Shown one piece after another: positions 43,216-56,159 of a stretch of 64,000 nt of DNA. Within the stretch, counting starts at the first letter, position 1, and the number at the start of each line of letters is the position of its first letter. A program made the position numbers and the translations under genes. The stretch comes from Paraescarpia echinospica (Eukaryota; Annelida; Polychaeta; Sabellida; Siboglinidae). Under the pieces are notes generated by a model, which searched no databases, was not told the DNA's origin, and saw only the letters and a program-made list of their open reading frames with translations. Location of the stretch: assembly GCA_020002185.1 (NCBI GenBank), contig CM034532.1, positions 52,347,944 through 52,411,943 on the forward strand, in the 5' to 3' direction.

Positions 43216-46200
43216 GAGGACAAATATGATGCTGTTTGCAAGGCGCTGAAGGAAGGAGACATTGCATGGCAGAAGAGAGGACCACCCAACAAGCGGTCAG
43301 TATACAGTATACTTACTTTTACTTTGTACTGATACTCCTTGGACCTGGGTATATCAAAAGCTACCATGCTATGGGGTCCAACTGAATATATTTGCTGGAC
43401 TACCAGAGCAGGTCTGCAGACTGAGTGACTTTGTGTACTAAGCCTTCAGGCAATTAGGTTTATTATTACACTGTACTATGTTTTAGAGACCACTTTTAAT
43501 TATGTATTTGTTTGCTTTATGAATGCTGAATGTGCACACAAATTTTCCTTCTTTTTATTGTAATCCCTTCATATTCTCCCAATGTATGGGGTTGTACTGA
43601 CTGTATCCCTGAGGTTGTACTGACTGTATCCATGGGGTTATACTGACTGTATCCATGGGGTTATACTGACTGTATCACTGGGGTTGTACTGCCTGTATCC
43701 ATGGGGTTGTACTGCCTGTATCCCTGAGGTTGTACTGACTGTATCCATGGGGTTATACTGACTGTATCACTGGGGTTGTACTGCCTGTATCCCTGGGATT
43801 GTATTGACTGTATCCCTGGGGTTGTACTGACTGTATCCCTAGATTGTAGTAACTATGAGAGGACAGGGGACGTCTCCCTTCCCTCTGTACTCTCCCAGGG
43901 TATGGGGTTGTACTGACTGTCTCCCTAGGTTGTAGTAACTATGAGAGGACAGGGGACGTCTCCCTTCCCTCTGTACTCTCCCAGGGTATGGGGTTGTACT
44001 GACTATCTCCCTAGGTTGTAGTAACTATGAGAGGACAGGGGACGTCTCCCTTCCCTCTGTACTCTCCCAGGGTATGGGGTTGTACTGACTGTCTCCCTAG
44101 GTTGTAGTAACTATGAGAGGACAGGGGACGTCTCCCTTCCCTCTGTACTCTCCCAGGGAATGGGGTTGTACTGACTGTATCCCTGGGGTTGTACTGACTG
44201 TATCCCTGGGGTTGTTCTGACTGTATCCCTGGGGTTGTTCTGACTGTATCCCTAGATTGTAGGAACTATGAGAGGACAGGGGACGTCTCCCTTCCCTCTG
44301 TACTCTCCCAGGGTGTGGGGTTGTAATGACTGTATCCATGAGCTTCTACTGACTGTATCCCTAGGTTGTAGGAACTATGAGAGGACAGGGGACGTCTCCC
44401 TTCCCTCTGTACTCTCCCAGGGTGTGGGGTTGTACTGACTGTATCCATGAGCTTCTACTGACTGTATCCCTAGGTTGTAGGAACTATGAGAGGACAGGGG
44501 ACGTCTCCCTTCCCTCTGTACTCTCCCAGGGTGTGGGGTTGTACTGACTGTATCCATGAGCTTCTACTGACTGTATCCCTAGGTTGTAGGAACTATGAGA
44601 GGACAGGGGATGTCTCCCTTCCCTCTGTACTCTCCCAGGGTGTGGGGTTGTACTGACTGTATCCATGAGCTTCTACTGACTGTATCCCTAGGTTGTAGGA
44701 ACTATGAGAGGACAGGGGACGTCTCCCTTCCCTCTGTACTCTCCCAGGGTGTGGGGTTGTACTGACTGTATCCATGAGCTTCTACTGACTGTATCCCTAG
44801 GTTGTAGGAACTATGAGAGGACAAGGGACGTCTCCCTTCCCTCTGTACTCTCCCAGTGTAATAATAATAGTAATAATAAAATTCTTTAGCTCCAGTATCT
44901 TTGAAAATCGAGCTCCGTGGCACAGCAAGACCAAAGCATTACGCAATCTCATCCCTGTATCATCCCTGTATAATCCCTGTATCATCCCTGTATCATCTGA
45001 CTGTATCCCTGGGGTTGTAGGAACTATGAGAAAGCAGGAGAAGTCGCCCTACCCCCTATACTCTCCCAGTGTGTGAGGTTGTACTGACTGTATCCCTGGG
45101 GTTGTAGGAACTATGAGAAAGCAGGAGAAGTCGCCCTACCCCCTATACTCTCCCAGTGTGTGAGGTTGTACTGACTGTATCCCTGGGGTTGTAGGAACTA
45201 TGAGAAAGCAGGAGAAGTCGCCCTACCCCCTATACTCTCCCAGTGTATGCAACTGCTGCAGTCAGAAGCAATGTTCCTCATCCTGTCAAACCTCACCGGC
45301 CTCACCCTCCACCCACTCGCGACCCAGCTCTCTGCCTCGTCCAGCGATACGGAGACAGCGCTGCCACCTGATGACAGCGGGGAGGGCAGCAGCACGGGGC
45401 GGTGCAAGCCGAGAACAAAGAGGCGGAAACTGAGCAGCGACTGCGACGCAGGCGACGGAGACTGTCACATGACTCAAGGTGATACCTGGTGGAGCGTAGA
45501 GGAAACGTCAGTGCTCAGATGTGGTGGTTGCTGGAAATGTAGTCTAAGAATTCATTGAAATTAAATGTGGCAAGTGTAGCAATGTTTTTGTCGTTGAAAC
45601 TGTAAATGAGATTGCTGTGTGGAGTTTGTTGTCAGTGCATCGGCTCAGTTGTAGCATTTGGCATGTATCGTTTAATCTTATTTTATAGTCATATATATAT
45701 ATAACCTGCCACAGCGAACCAGGTATTAAGTGATACAGGCCTATTCTGCACACGAGCCAAAAATAGCTGTCTTGGTCATGTCACATTTCAGATTTTCGCA
45801 GATCTGTCAATGTCCAACTCGACAACTAATCCCAAACTAATAAAATGCCTGCATTTGTGAACCGACGTATTAAAAAAACATAGACAATACATGTCAAAAT
45901 GAGCGCATTTCTCAAAATGTCACTTAAAATCATATGTAGTCGCTGAATTCAGTGTCTGCTGTTACAGACGCCGACTCGAGTGCGCGCTGTAGACTAGAGT
46001 TGAGGCGGTGGACACATGGCTGTTACACGCTGCTCCACGACACAGACAATGAGGCGTGTGAACTCGCTCTCGACGCTATGTTCTTTTGCCTCTGTAAAGG
46101 TGGGTCATAACATGTTCTTAACTGTGATGTTAGTGTAGATGTTAGATGTAAGGACATCACAACTCTTGTATTCATGAATAATGTGCTGCCTATGACTTCA

Positions 46201-49200
46201 TGAAGAGAAAGTAAAGTTCTGTATGCAAGATGTTCTTACTGGGAGCCAGGCCACTTTAGTCACATGACTGTTCACTAGGTGTTAACACATGTTACAGTGT
46301 CACCTATTTACAGTCACCCACATAACTACATCATTAATCATTTTGTATTGATATAGGTGCTGTCACCATGCATCAAGATGTGTAGCCCTAGTTACACACT
46401 TCGAAGAAATGTTTACATTACTGATGATGGTACATTCTCTTGGTGGTACCTTTGGTAATGGTACCATTGGTGGTACTCTCTATGGCTGGCACTAAAATGT
46501 GCATATAGCTCCACTTAATGAAAGGTAAAGGTACTTTGTGTAAATGGTATGACTGATTGTCCCATGATGTCTAGCTGTGTACCTGTATTGAGGAGATGTG
46601 CCTGACAGAGTGTTGTCATTTCAGGTTGGCAGGCAGACTACGGCGGTCACACTACCTACATTGCTAAGGGGGAAGACGAGGAGGTGGGTTTACACACTGG
46701 ACACTGTCATGCACATGGACATTGTTAGACATGCGGGACACTGTTAGGCACACTGGACACGGTCATACACACGGACACTGTCAAATGCACGGGACACTGT
46801 TAAATACACGGGACACTGTCAAACACATGGGACACTGTCAAACAAATAGGACACTGTCAAACACGGGACACTGTCAAGCACATGGACACTGTCAAACACG
46901 TGGGTATTGTCAAACACACGGGACAGTGTCAAACACACGGGACACTGTCAAGCACATGGACACTGTCAAACACGCTGGACACTGACAAACACACGGGACA
47001 CTGTCAAAGACATATGAACTCTGTCAAACACGGGACACTGTCAAACACATGGACACTTTCAAACACACAGGACAGTGTCAAGCACATGGACAATGTCAAA
47101 CACACGAGACACTATTAAATACACGGGACACTGTCAAACACACGGGACACTGTCAAACACACGGAACACTGTCAAGCACACGGGACACTGTCAAACACAT
47201 GGACACTGCCAAACACATGGGTACTGTCAAACAAATAGGACACTGTCAAACACACGGGACACTGTCAAACAAATAGGACACTGTCAAACACACGGGACAC
47301 TGTCAAGCACATGGACACTGTCAAACACGTGGGTATTGTCAAACACATAGACATTGTCAAATACACGGGACACTGTCAAGCACATGGACACTGTCAAACA
47401 CGCTGGACACTGTCAAACACACGGGACGCTGTCAAAGACATGGACACTGTCAAACACACGGGACAGTGTCAAGCACATGGACAATGTCAAAAACACAAGA
47501 CACTGTTAAATACACGGGACACTGTCAAACACACGGGACACTGTCAAACACACGGAACACTGTCAAGCACACGGGACACTGTCAAACACATGGACACTGC
47601 CAAACACATGGGTACTGTCAAACAAATAGGACACTGTCAAACACACGGGACACTGTCAAGCACATGGACACTGTCAAACACATGGGTATTGTCAAACACA
47701 TAGACATTGTCAAATACACGGGACACTGTCAAGCACATGGACACTGTCAAACACGCTGGACACTGTCAAACACACGGGACGCTGTCAAAGACATGGACAC
47801 TGTCAAACACACGGGACAGTGTCAAGCACATGGACAATGTCAAAAACACAAGACACTGTTAAATATACGGGACACTGTCAAACACACGAAACACTGTCAA
47901 GCACACGGACACTGTCAAACACACGGGACACTGTCAAACACACGGGACACTGCCAAACACATGGGTACTGTCAAACAAATAGGACACTGTCAAACACATG
48001 GGACACTGTCAAACACATGGGACACTGTCAAACACACGGGACACTGTCAAGCACATGGACACTGTCAAACATATGGGACTCTGTCAAACACATGGGATAC
48101 TGTCAAACACATGGGACACTGTCAAACACACGGGACACTGTCAAACACATGGGACACTGTCAAAACATGGGACACTGTCAAACACACGGGACCCTGTGAA
48201 ACACACGGGACTCTGTCAAACACATGGGACTCTGTCAAACACATGGGATACTGTCAAACACACGGGACACTGTCAAACACACGGGACCGTGTCAAACACA
48301 CGGGACACTGTCAAGCACATGGACACTGTCAAACACGCTGGACACTGTCAAACACACGGGACACTGTCAAAGACATATGAACACTGTCAAACACGGGACA
48401 CTGTCAAACACATGGACACTGTCAAACACATGGACACTTTCAAACACACGGACAGTGTCAAGCACATGGACAATGTCAAACACATGAGACACTATTAAAT
48501 ACACGGGACACTGTCAAACACACGGAACGCTGTCAAGCACACGGGACACTGTCAAACACACGGGACACTGTCAAACACACGGGACACTGTCAAGCACATG
48601 GACACTGCCAAACACATGGGTACTGTCAAACAATTAGGACACTGTCAAACACGGGACACTGTCAAGCACATGGACACTGTCAAACACATGGGTATTGTCA
48701 AACACATAGACATTGTCAAATACACGGGACACTGTCAAGCACATGGACACTGTCAAACACGCTGGACACTGTCAAACACACGGGACGCTGTCAAAGACAT
48801 GGACACTATCAAACACACGGGACAGTGTCAAGCACATGGACAATGTCAAACACACAAGACACTGTTAAATACACGGGACACTGTCAAACACACGAAACAC
48901 TGTCATGCACACGGACACTGTCAAACACACAGGACACTGTCAAACACACGGGACACTGCCAAACACATGGGTACTGTCAAACAAATAGGACACTGTCAAA
49001 CACATGGGACACTGTCAAACACACGGGACACTGTCAAGCACATGGACACTGTCAAACACATGGACACTGTCAAACACATTGGACACTGTCAAACACATGG
49101 GACACTGTCAAAGACATGGACACTGTTAAACACACGGGACACTGTCAAACACACGGGACAGTGTCAAGCACATGGACAATGTCAACACATGGGACACTGT

Positions 49201-51075
49201 CAAAGACATGGACACTGTCAAAGACATGGGACACTGTCAAACATATGAACACTATCAAACACGGGGCACTGTCAAACACATGGGACACTGTCAAACACAT
49301 GGGACACTGTCAAAGACATGGACACTGTCAAAGACATGGGACACTATCAGACACATAGACACTGTCAGACACATGGACACTGTCAGACACATGAGACACT
49401 GTCAAACACATGGGACACTGTCAAACATATGGGACACTGTCAAAAACATGGACACTGTCAAACACATGGGATACTGTCAAACATGGGACACTGTCAAACA
49501 CACGAGATACTGTCCAACACACGGGACACTGTCCAACACACGGGACACTGTCAAACACATAGGACACTGTCAAACACATGGGACACTGTCAAACACATGG
49601 GACACTGTTAAACACATGGACACTGTCAGACATATGGTACACTGTCAAATACATGGACATTGTCAAAAACATGGACCCTGTCAAACACATGGGATACTGT
49701 CAAACATATGGGATACTGTCAAACAAAAGGGACACTTGTCAAACACACGGGACACTGTCAAACACATGGGACATTGTCAAAACATGGGACACTGTCAAAA
49801 CATGGGACCCTGTCAAACACACGGGACTCTGTCAAACACATGGGACTCTGTCAAACACACGGGACACTGTCAAACATACGGGACACTGTCAAACACATGG
49901 GACACTGTCAAACACACGGGACCCTGTGAAACACATGGGACTCTGTCAAACATATGGGACTCTGTCAAACACATGGGATACTGTCAAACACACGGAAAGT
50001 AAGTGGTGAACCAGTGGTGGTGCTTTAGTTTTACCAAGAAGAAAACTGTTTATAGTAATAAAATATTACAAAGTGTGTGTATTCATTCATCGCCTGCTGC
50101 CTGCTAACCAGGGTAATGCACTAGTCAGACTCATCCAATGTGTCAGATAAATAACAACAGAAATTTTATTGTAGACATTTTATGGCAAAAAACACAGAAT
50201 GCCTGACATTCAACAACATAAGATGCATTGTAGTGAAAGCCATCTGTGCAAAGGTCTACTGGTATTTATAGAAGTGTGATTAATTACTAGGTTAAAAGAG
50301 GTATCATGAATCATACAGATATAGGTAATTGAACCAGGCTGTCAAAGTACTGAAAAAAGACTCTTAAAATTACTCCTTAAATTAGTTTTTATGCTTCTCA
50401 CATTTCAGATTCATTTCACCAAAAAGCAAACCTGCCAAATATGTTCTATGACGTGCTAGTTCATTTGTGCATATATTTTTTCATTTTGGTGAAATTAATA
50501 AAGTATAAAAAGGTAAAGGTAATTCTTATATCGCACAGTATCCAGTCTTCAGGACTGCTCAAAGTGCTTTACATTTTTCTCCCTGGCAGACCTGCTCAAT
50601 TGAACACCATTAATTTTGACCCAGTGAGTTCAAAACTAGTTATAGGATTGAGTTGGGAAATGCTATTTAGCTAAATGTGTCAGTCATGTCAACTATGTTG
50701 TTGCTTACAGCGGCTGACAGTGTCGGTCATGTCAACTATGTTGTTGCTTACAGCTGCTGACGATATCAGTCATGTCAACTCCGTCATTCCTTTTACCTGC
50801 TGACAGTGTCAGTCATGTTAACTATGTCATTGTTTACAGCTTCCGACAGTGTCAGTCATGTTAGTTATGTTGTTGCTTACAGCTGCTGACGGTGTCAGTC
50901 ATGTCAACTCTGTCATTGCTTACAGCTGCTGACAGTGAGTCCGGCAGACAACTCACTGGCTCTTGTCTACCGAGACAAGGAAACACTCCGTTTTGTGAAA
51001 CACATCAATCACATGATCAAAGACATGTCAGCTGACGCAACCTTCTATGACTTCTCAGCCGTCTACTTTGAATGA
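43216..51075 (+). CDS. OGFOD1: OGFOD1 (prolyl 3-hydroxylase of ribosomal uS12), 3' five exons
   Basis: Five plus-strand exons with consensus splice sites join in phase to TGA at 51073: 43216-43295, 45195-45478, 45968-46099, 46625-46683 and 50926-51075. They encode [40 protein letters not shown] followed by an acidic low-complexity linker; [54 protein letters not shown]; and an end [10 protein letters not shown]. This matches the C-terminal half (Ofd1 C-terminal domain) of OGFOD1/Tpa1. That enzyme is a nuclear 2-oxoglutarate/Fe(II) dioxygenase that hydroxylates a proline of ribosomal protein uS12 (RPS23) and affects translation termination and stress granules. The catalytic N-terminal domain would be encoded upstream and was not found. 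The introns carry unusual tandem arrays (43.6-45.2, 46.7-50.0 and 50.7-50.9 kb), two of which include exon starts. No frameshift is seen in the assembled exons, so the gene looks functional. Confidence 0.93.
43570..45250 (+). repeat. Tandem array of an OGFOD1 splice-acceptor/exon-start junction
   Basis: Thirteen copies of a module consisting of intron end (GACTGTATCCCTAGGTTGTAG) plus the first 49-50 bases of the OGFOD1 exon that truly begins at 45195. Copies start near 43851, 43937, 44023, 44109, 44263, 44372, 44481, 44590, 44699, 44808, 45020, 45108 and 45195. Spacing is 86, then 109, then 88 bp. Between and before them (43590-43850, 44160-44260) the intron part alone is repeated every 23-24 bp. 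Copies 1-10 would encode [16 protein letters not shown] (last residues as in the exon); copies 11-13 encode [16 protein letters not shown]. Only the last copy continues into the full exon. Confidence 0.92.
45700..45870. repeat. Dispersed repeat, copy 1
   Basis: About 170 bp (AACCAGGTATTAAGTG, GCCTATTCTGC, AGCCAAAAATA) resemble 53310-53520 in the same orientation. It lies in an OGFOD1 intron and the family is unrecognised. Confidence 0.55.
46690..49999. repeat. 3.3-kb minisatellite in an OGFOD1 intron
   Basis: About 175 copies of an 18-19-bp unit, consensus CACTGTCAAACACACGGGA with ACATGG and AAGCAC variants. The 18- and 19-bp versions alternate, and larger blocks (for example about 340-350 bp seen around 47075-47420, 47466-47770 and 47819 on) are re-duplicated, showing higher-order structure. 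It fills the intron that starts at donor 46684. Long apparent reading frames here are products of the repeat, not genes. Confidence 0.95.
50000..50667. other. Rest of the last OGFOD1 intron
   Basis: Unique AT-rich sequence between the minisatellite and the acceptor repeats; nothing else seen. Confidence 0.5.
50668..50937 (+). repeat. Tandem array of the acceptor/exon-start junction of the last OGFOD1 exon
   Basis: About six copies of a 43-bp unit: GTCAGTCATGTCAACTATGT, then TGTTGCTTACAG, then CTGCTGACAGTG. The last 12 bases equal the first 12 bases of the terminal exon (50926-50937). Acceptor-like TACAG occurs at about 50706, 50749, 50835, 50878 and 50921. The copy near 50798 has lost the AG. 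Confidence 0.88.
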
Positions 51076-52500
51076 CAATGTCAATGGTATCAACACCAAC
51101 TGTGTGACATGGCTAAAACTGAGTGGAGTCTGTCAAAAAAAATAACTCGCCATGTGTGCATCAGTTTTACAGGTGCACCTACATACATTGTAAAAACACT
51201 GCAAAGTATTGGCTAAATGAATAATGTGTGTGTGATTAGGAGAAGTATCAAAGTAGATAGTATGTCTGCCACACATGCAGTCTACAGAGTATGCAGACCT
51301 GCCTACCATTCCTGTTTGTCCGGTATTTCTACGGATCTGGCGAGCGATAGACAATAGTACGGAATTTTACTTTGTTACAATGATTGCCAATCATTTTCTA
51401 ATTATTAAGTGGTCTTAATGCTCACAGCTGTGTCGACTGTCACAAACCAGAGTTCTATTTGGACCTCAAAAATACCATAAAACAATATTGTGTACCATCA
51501 TATACCTAAAATGATGTGAAATTATTGCTATAGGGATGACCTGTCTCAGTGTTATCACTATTAAAGCTAGACACCCCAGGTGAAATGGTGTTTTTGTGAC
51601 AAAAATTACTCAAAATGGTATTCTGCCAGATTATTCTACTAATGTTTTTATTTCAGACAAGGATGGAGTCCATATAGTAAAAAGTACATCGATTAAAAAC
51701 ATCCATATAAAATATTTTTTAAATACACAAATAAATATATCAGTTACAACAGGATATTAAAAAATTATACAAAGCCTTGACCCACTGATGCTGCAACTGC
51801 GACGTACTGTCTATGTTACTAGTAACAATACTCTGTGCAATTGTATTGACAGACCTGTAAATCCTAGTGATTAAGCTACAAATAGCTGTTCTGTTTACAT
51901 TAGCTGTAGCAAACATATGGCTAGTGCTACATCTCAACATGTTCAATATCCTGTATGAATTGTTATAGGCAACAATAAATTGCTGAAAATGACCTTTTCA
52001 ACAATTAACCTATAGCGCACACATATAAATATTACTGAAATATGCAGTAAACAGCTTATTCTTTATAGCAGTGGAGCAAAAATGAAATTTTTATAACAAT
52101 TATATACCTCTAAGTGAGTTTTAGTCATGGATCAAGCATGCCAAGTAATCAAATCTGTTAAATGCAATCTTTGACGGCCATTTTCTCAAAAACATTTCTC
52201 AAATTTCTGCATTTTTAAACGGGATATCTCTTGGAGTAATTATGCTATACAAATAAGGTTTTCAGTGTTGCATCCAGCATACTGTGCTGTGTAAAAATGA
52301 TCCGACAGATTTTTTTAAATCCTCAATAGTTTGAAAGATATAAGCATATTTGTTGACACAGTTTTGAACCATTACAGACTGCAGGCATGTATTTCTAAAA
52401 ATTAGTATAAAAGTAAACTTGGATTAGTTACCGGGTACATAAAATGTTTGGGTAGGCATGTCTGTGTATGTACGGACTGTCGTACTTATGATGTTGATGC
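51076..52500. other. 3' flank of OGFOD1 and anonymous DNA
   Basis: AT-rich. No gene or clear repeat recognised. The 3' UTR and polyadenylation signal of OGFOD1 should lie in its first part. Confidence 0.4.
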
Positions 52501-52514
52501 TTGAGTCTATGAAA

Positions 52515-52610
52515 TGTAGGATGTTGTAGTACAGTCGGAATGTTGTAGTACAGTCCGGATGTTGTAGTACAGTCGGAATGTTGTAGTAGTCGGAATGTTG
52601 TAGTACATTC
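52515..52610. repeat. Short tandem repeat, 20-bp unit, about five copies
   Basis: Units of AATGTTGTAGTACAGTCGG with small variants and one 5-base deletion. Confidence 0.85.
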
Positions 52611-53309
52611 CAGTGTTCACAACTCGACCAACAACGTGCTTCAATATCTGCTCACTGCCTGCAGACGACACAGTAACTTTTATTCTCTCCGATTGATATT
52701 TGTGTATTATGCATTTAAATATATTTATTTTGGGGATATTTATTAACGTTTCAGCCATTTTGAGTAAATGTTGTATGCATGGTGATATACTTCTTGAATG
52801 ACACTATTTTAAATTTGTCAACCAATGTATAACCTCATAAGTTGAAAATGTGTTCCCGAGGCCTAAATCTGAACACGGACACACTTCATGTTATTCTCAA
52901 GTCCTTATACAGTCTGTTCTTTGTGAACTTATGTAAACCGTTTATTTAATGTATTTAGACTTATGCTCTTTTGTCTTAACCTCGTATGTTGTTGAACAAG
53001 GCATATTCTTGTTCTTTTTATAATAAGTTTATTTTCTAAATTGTTTTTGAAACTTAAAAATAGAGAATGCCATACTGTTACCAATGGTTAGTAACGCCAT
53101 TGATAAATATGAAATATAAACTGTAGTGACAGTAATAACCTTGCCTCACCCGAGATTTATGAGTCGGCCATCACATGTATCGGTGCTGTATATGTTTGTA
53201 TCTAATGGATAATAAGATGCAATACGTTCTGCTATAGAACCAAACTGCAGTGGTTTTTCTCTGGTTTCTTCTCACATTTCATTACACTCAGATTAATATT
53301 AAACACATG

Positions 53310-53520
53310 TGATCTGCCAGAATGAACCGGGTATTTAGTTTCATAGGCTTATTCTGCTAACCGGCCAAAAATACCTGTTGAGGTCATAACTCGTCAATTT
53401 TGTGATTTTGTCAGAAATGCACACCTTATAGTCTCAACTTTCAATGTGCAGTTTATTTTCCTCAACAATTCACCAAAAACCGATATAACACATGCATTTA
53501 TAAACTGTGTGTATAATTTT
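53310..53520. repeat. Dispersed repeat, copy 2
   Basis: Same family and orientation as 45700-45870: AACCGGGTATTTAGTT, GGCTTATTCTGC, GGCCAAAAATACCTGT. Confidence 0.55.
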
Positions 53521-55109
53521 GTAAGCTGCATTTGCAAAACCAACATTTGCTAAAATGTAACAAAGTATTGGCCGATTCACTGAAATGTGAAACAAACTCT
53601 GAGAAGTAGTAACACCACGAAGACCTGGTGCTACTGTATGGATATAACTGTCAAAACCCTGATGAAATATTAACTTGCGCATTGTCCAGTCAACAGGTAA
53701 CGTGCTTCCTGCCGGGTTCACTGGACAAGTGTTGTTAAGACAACAGCGAAGTGCTCAAAAGTGCAACACAGAGCTCTGGCAGATCTTACTGTGACATATC
53801 GCATCAAACGCCTTGAATACATAACATTGTAACAACAGCATTTTTATTGTACATCATTACTGTTATGACATACAAGTAACATATACTCAAGAAAAACGAC
53901 AACTTTTAGTGAAATTGTCCACATAAAAAGTCGTAATGACAAGGCACTTGGCAGTATAACTTTGATAACAGAGTACTAGTAAGTTCATAATAAAATAAAC
54001 AGTACCATTTTATGTTTTATAACTGATAATCATTTCTACATAACATTTTGCGTATGTACATGTTTATCTGTTTACACTTATGTGTAACAAACTTATCAGT
54101 TAACAATCTAGTTGAATCATATAATACCATACAGTTAAAAATCTAGGTGAATTGTATAATAGCATGCCTCTTCTATCTCACTTGGTCCCTAAACTCCCTA
54201 TATACTGGCAGGAATGCAGGAAGGAAGCATTAGATAATGCTTTAATACTCCGTGACATGTCAACCCACACAGAGGTTTGTGTGAGCTGTGTAAAGTTATA
54301 TATGTGCCTGATGATGTAAATCATCTAAAAAGTTGAAAGATTGACATTACAATGACAGGATGAATGCTCTAATAGTGCTCAGATAATAAATAATGCAATT
54401 ATACCACAGGTAACAGCACTTAGCTGGTTGTAATAAATTGCCAAGCAAGCAACTACAGCTTGCCATGCCTGCCAGAGCCAAGTGATGTTGGCTAGCATGC
54501 TGTTTGGGGATTATATTAATTATTAACCACTATATCGCAGAAAGAGACCAACTATATACTACATCATTAATTTGTTGCCACATCATTTGTGGCACAATAT
54601 GTGGTAGAAGTGCTTTCAAGATAATTTGATCAGCCTCGAACTCCATCGCACAGTGGCCAACTGTTTTTATAAAATATACATTTTAAAAGTTGCACTAAAT
54701 ACCCAGTAATTATCACTTTGACTTGGCATCAAACTCAATTCTGCCTAACATCATCTGAACCAACAACACAACATCTAGACAGTTTTAATGTCAACTGTCA
54801 TTAAATCTGCTTATTTGCATATACACCTGTATTGTAAAACATTCTCAAAATGTTCATCATAACAAAATATATACATACAACATAAATGTCATACTAAAAT
54901 AATGACCTTCAGATGTGATCTTTGGATTGAATGTTTGGCATATCAGGTTTCAACAAGTGCTACGAGCCATCAATCACTTCAATTACATGGGTTCCATCTT
55001 TGCCCCTCATTCAAATTAATATCTTAACAATATCATACAGTGATATGTGTAAATTATACCTACATACTGACTAATAGCTGTGTAACAGTATCATGGTTGA
55101 AGTGTGTCA
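53521..55109. other. Anonymous AT-rich intergenic DNA
   Basis: No genes, RNAs or recognised mobile elements. Confidence 0.4.
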
Positions 55110-55116
55110 ATAGCAG

Positions 55117-56022
55117 TGGCTTGTCGCTGTATGTATTTGCTTGTAGCTGTATGTATTTGCTTGTCGCTGTATGTATTTGCTTGTAGCTGTATGTATTTGC
55201 TTGTAGCTGTATGTATTTGCTTGTAGCTGTATGTATTTGCTTGTAGCTGTATGTATTTGCTTGTAGCTGTATGTATTTGCTTGTCGCTGTATGTATTTGC
55301 TTGTAGCTGTATGTATTTGCTTGTAGCTGTATGTATTTGCTTGTAGCTGTATGTATTTGCTTGTAGCTGTATGTATTTGCTTGTAGCTGTATGTATTTGC
55401 TTGTAGCTGTATGTATTTGCTTGTAGCTGTATGTATTTGCTTGTAGCTGTATGTATTTGCTTGTAGCTGTATGTATTTGCTTGTAGCTGTATGTATTTGC
55501 TTGTAGCTGTATGTATTTGCTTGTAGCTGTGTGTATTTGCTTGTAGCTGTGTGTATTTGCTTGTAGCTGTATGTATTTGCTTGTAGCTGTATGTATTTGC
55601 TTGTAGCTGTATGTATTTGCTTGTAGCTGTATGTATTTGCTTGTAGCTGTATGTATTTGCTTGTAGCTGTATGTATTTGCTTGTAGCTGTATGTATTTGC
55701 TTGTAGCTGTATGTATTTGCTTGTAGCTGTATGTATTTGCTTGTAGCTGTATGTATTTGCTTGTAGCTGTATGTATTTGCTTGTCGCTGTATGTATTTGC
55801 TTGTAGCTGTATGTATTTGCTTGTAGCTGTATGTATTTGCTTGTAGCTGTATGTATTTGCTTGTAGCTGTATGTATTTGCTTGTAGCTGTATGTATTTGC
55901 TTGTAGCTGTATGTATTTGCTTGTAGCTGTATGTATTTGCTTGTAACTGTATGTATTTGCTTGTAGCTGTATGTATTTGCTTGTCGCTGTATGTATTTGC
56001 TTGTAGCTGTATGTATTTGCAG
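55117..56022. repeat. 20-bp minisatellite, about 45 copies
   Basis: Very homogeneous array of TTGTAGCTGTATGTATTTGC, with occasional TTGTCGCTG and GTGTATTT variants. Because 20 is not divisible by three and the unit has no stop on the minus strand, all three minus frames stay open and give the same 20-residue repeat. These frames are not credible genes. Confidence 0.97.
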
Positions 56023-56159
56023 AGTGTCTGTCCACTTGCTCTGTTTGCATGTTTCGGTACCATGTGCATTCATATGCAATGTTTGCTTGCAACTTGCTTT
56101 GCTGTTTGATTTATGCATAATGTGTTGTCATGATGATTAGCACATCAACATACAGTGTA

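Noticed and set aside
44097..45000. Minus-strand frames ([15 protein letters not shown] repeats)
   Set aside because: Antisense of the OGFOD1 junction repeat; the plus-strand frame explains the sequence.
46722..50009. Plus-strand frames up to 304 codons rich in [10 protein letters not shown]
   Set aside because: Products of the 18-19-bp intronic minisatellite; they disappear outside the array.
55117..56022. CRISPR-like array
   Set aside because: Direct tandem repeat without spacers, in a eukaryotic genome.
55060..56118. Long minus-strand reading frames of 320-352 codons
   Set aside because: They are translations of a 20-bp satellite in all three frames; no gene content.
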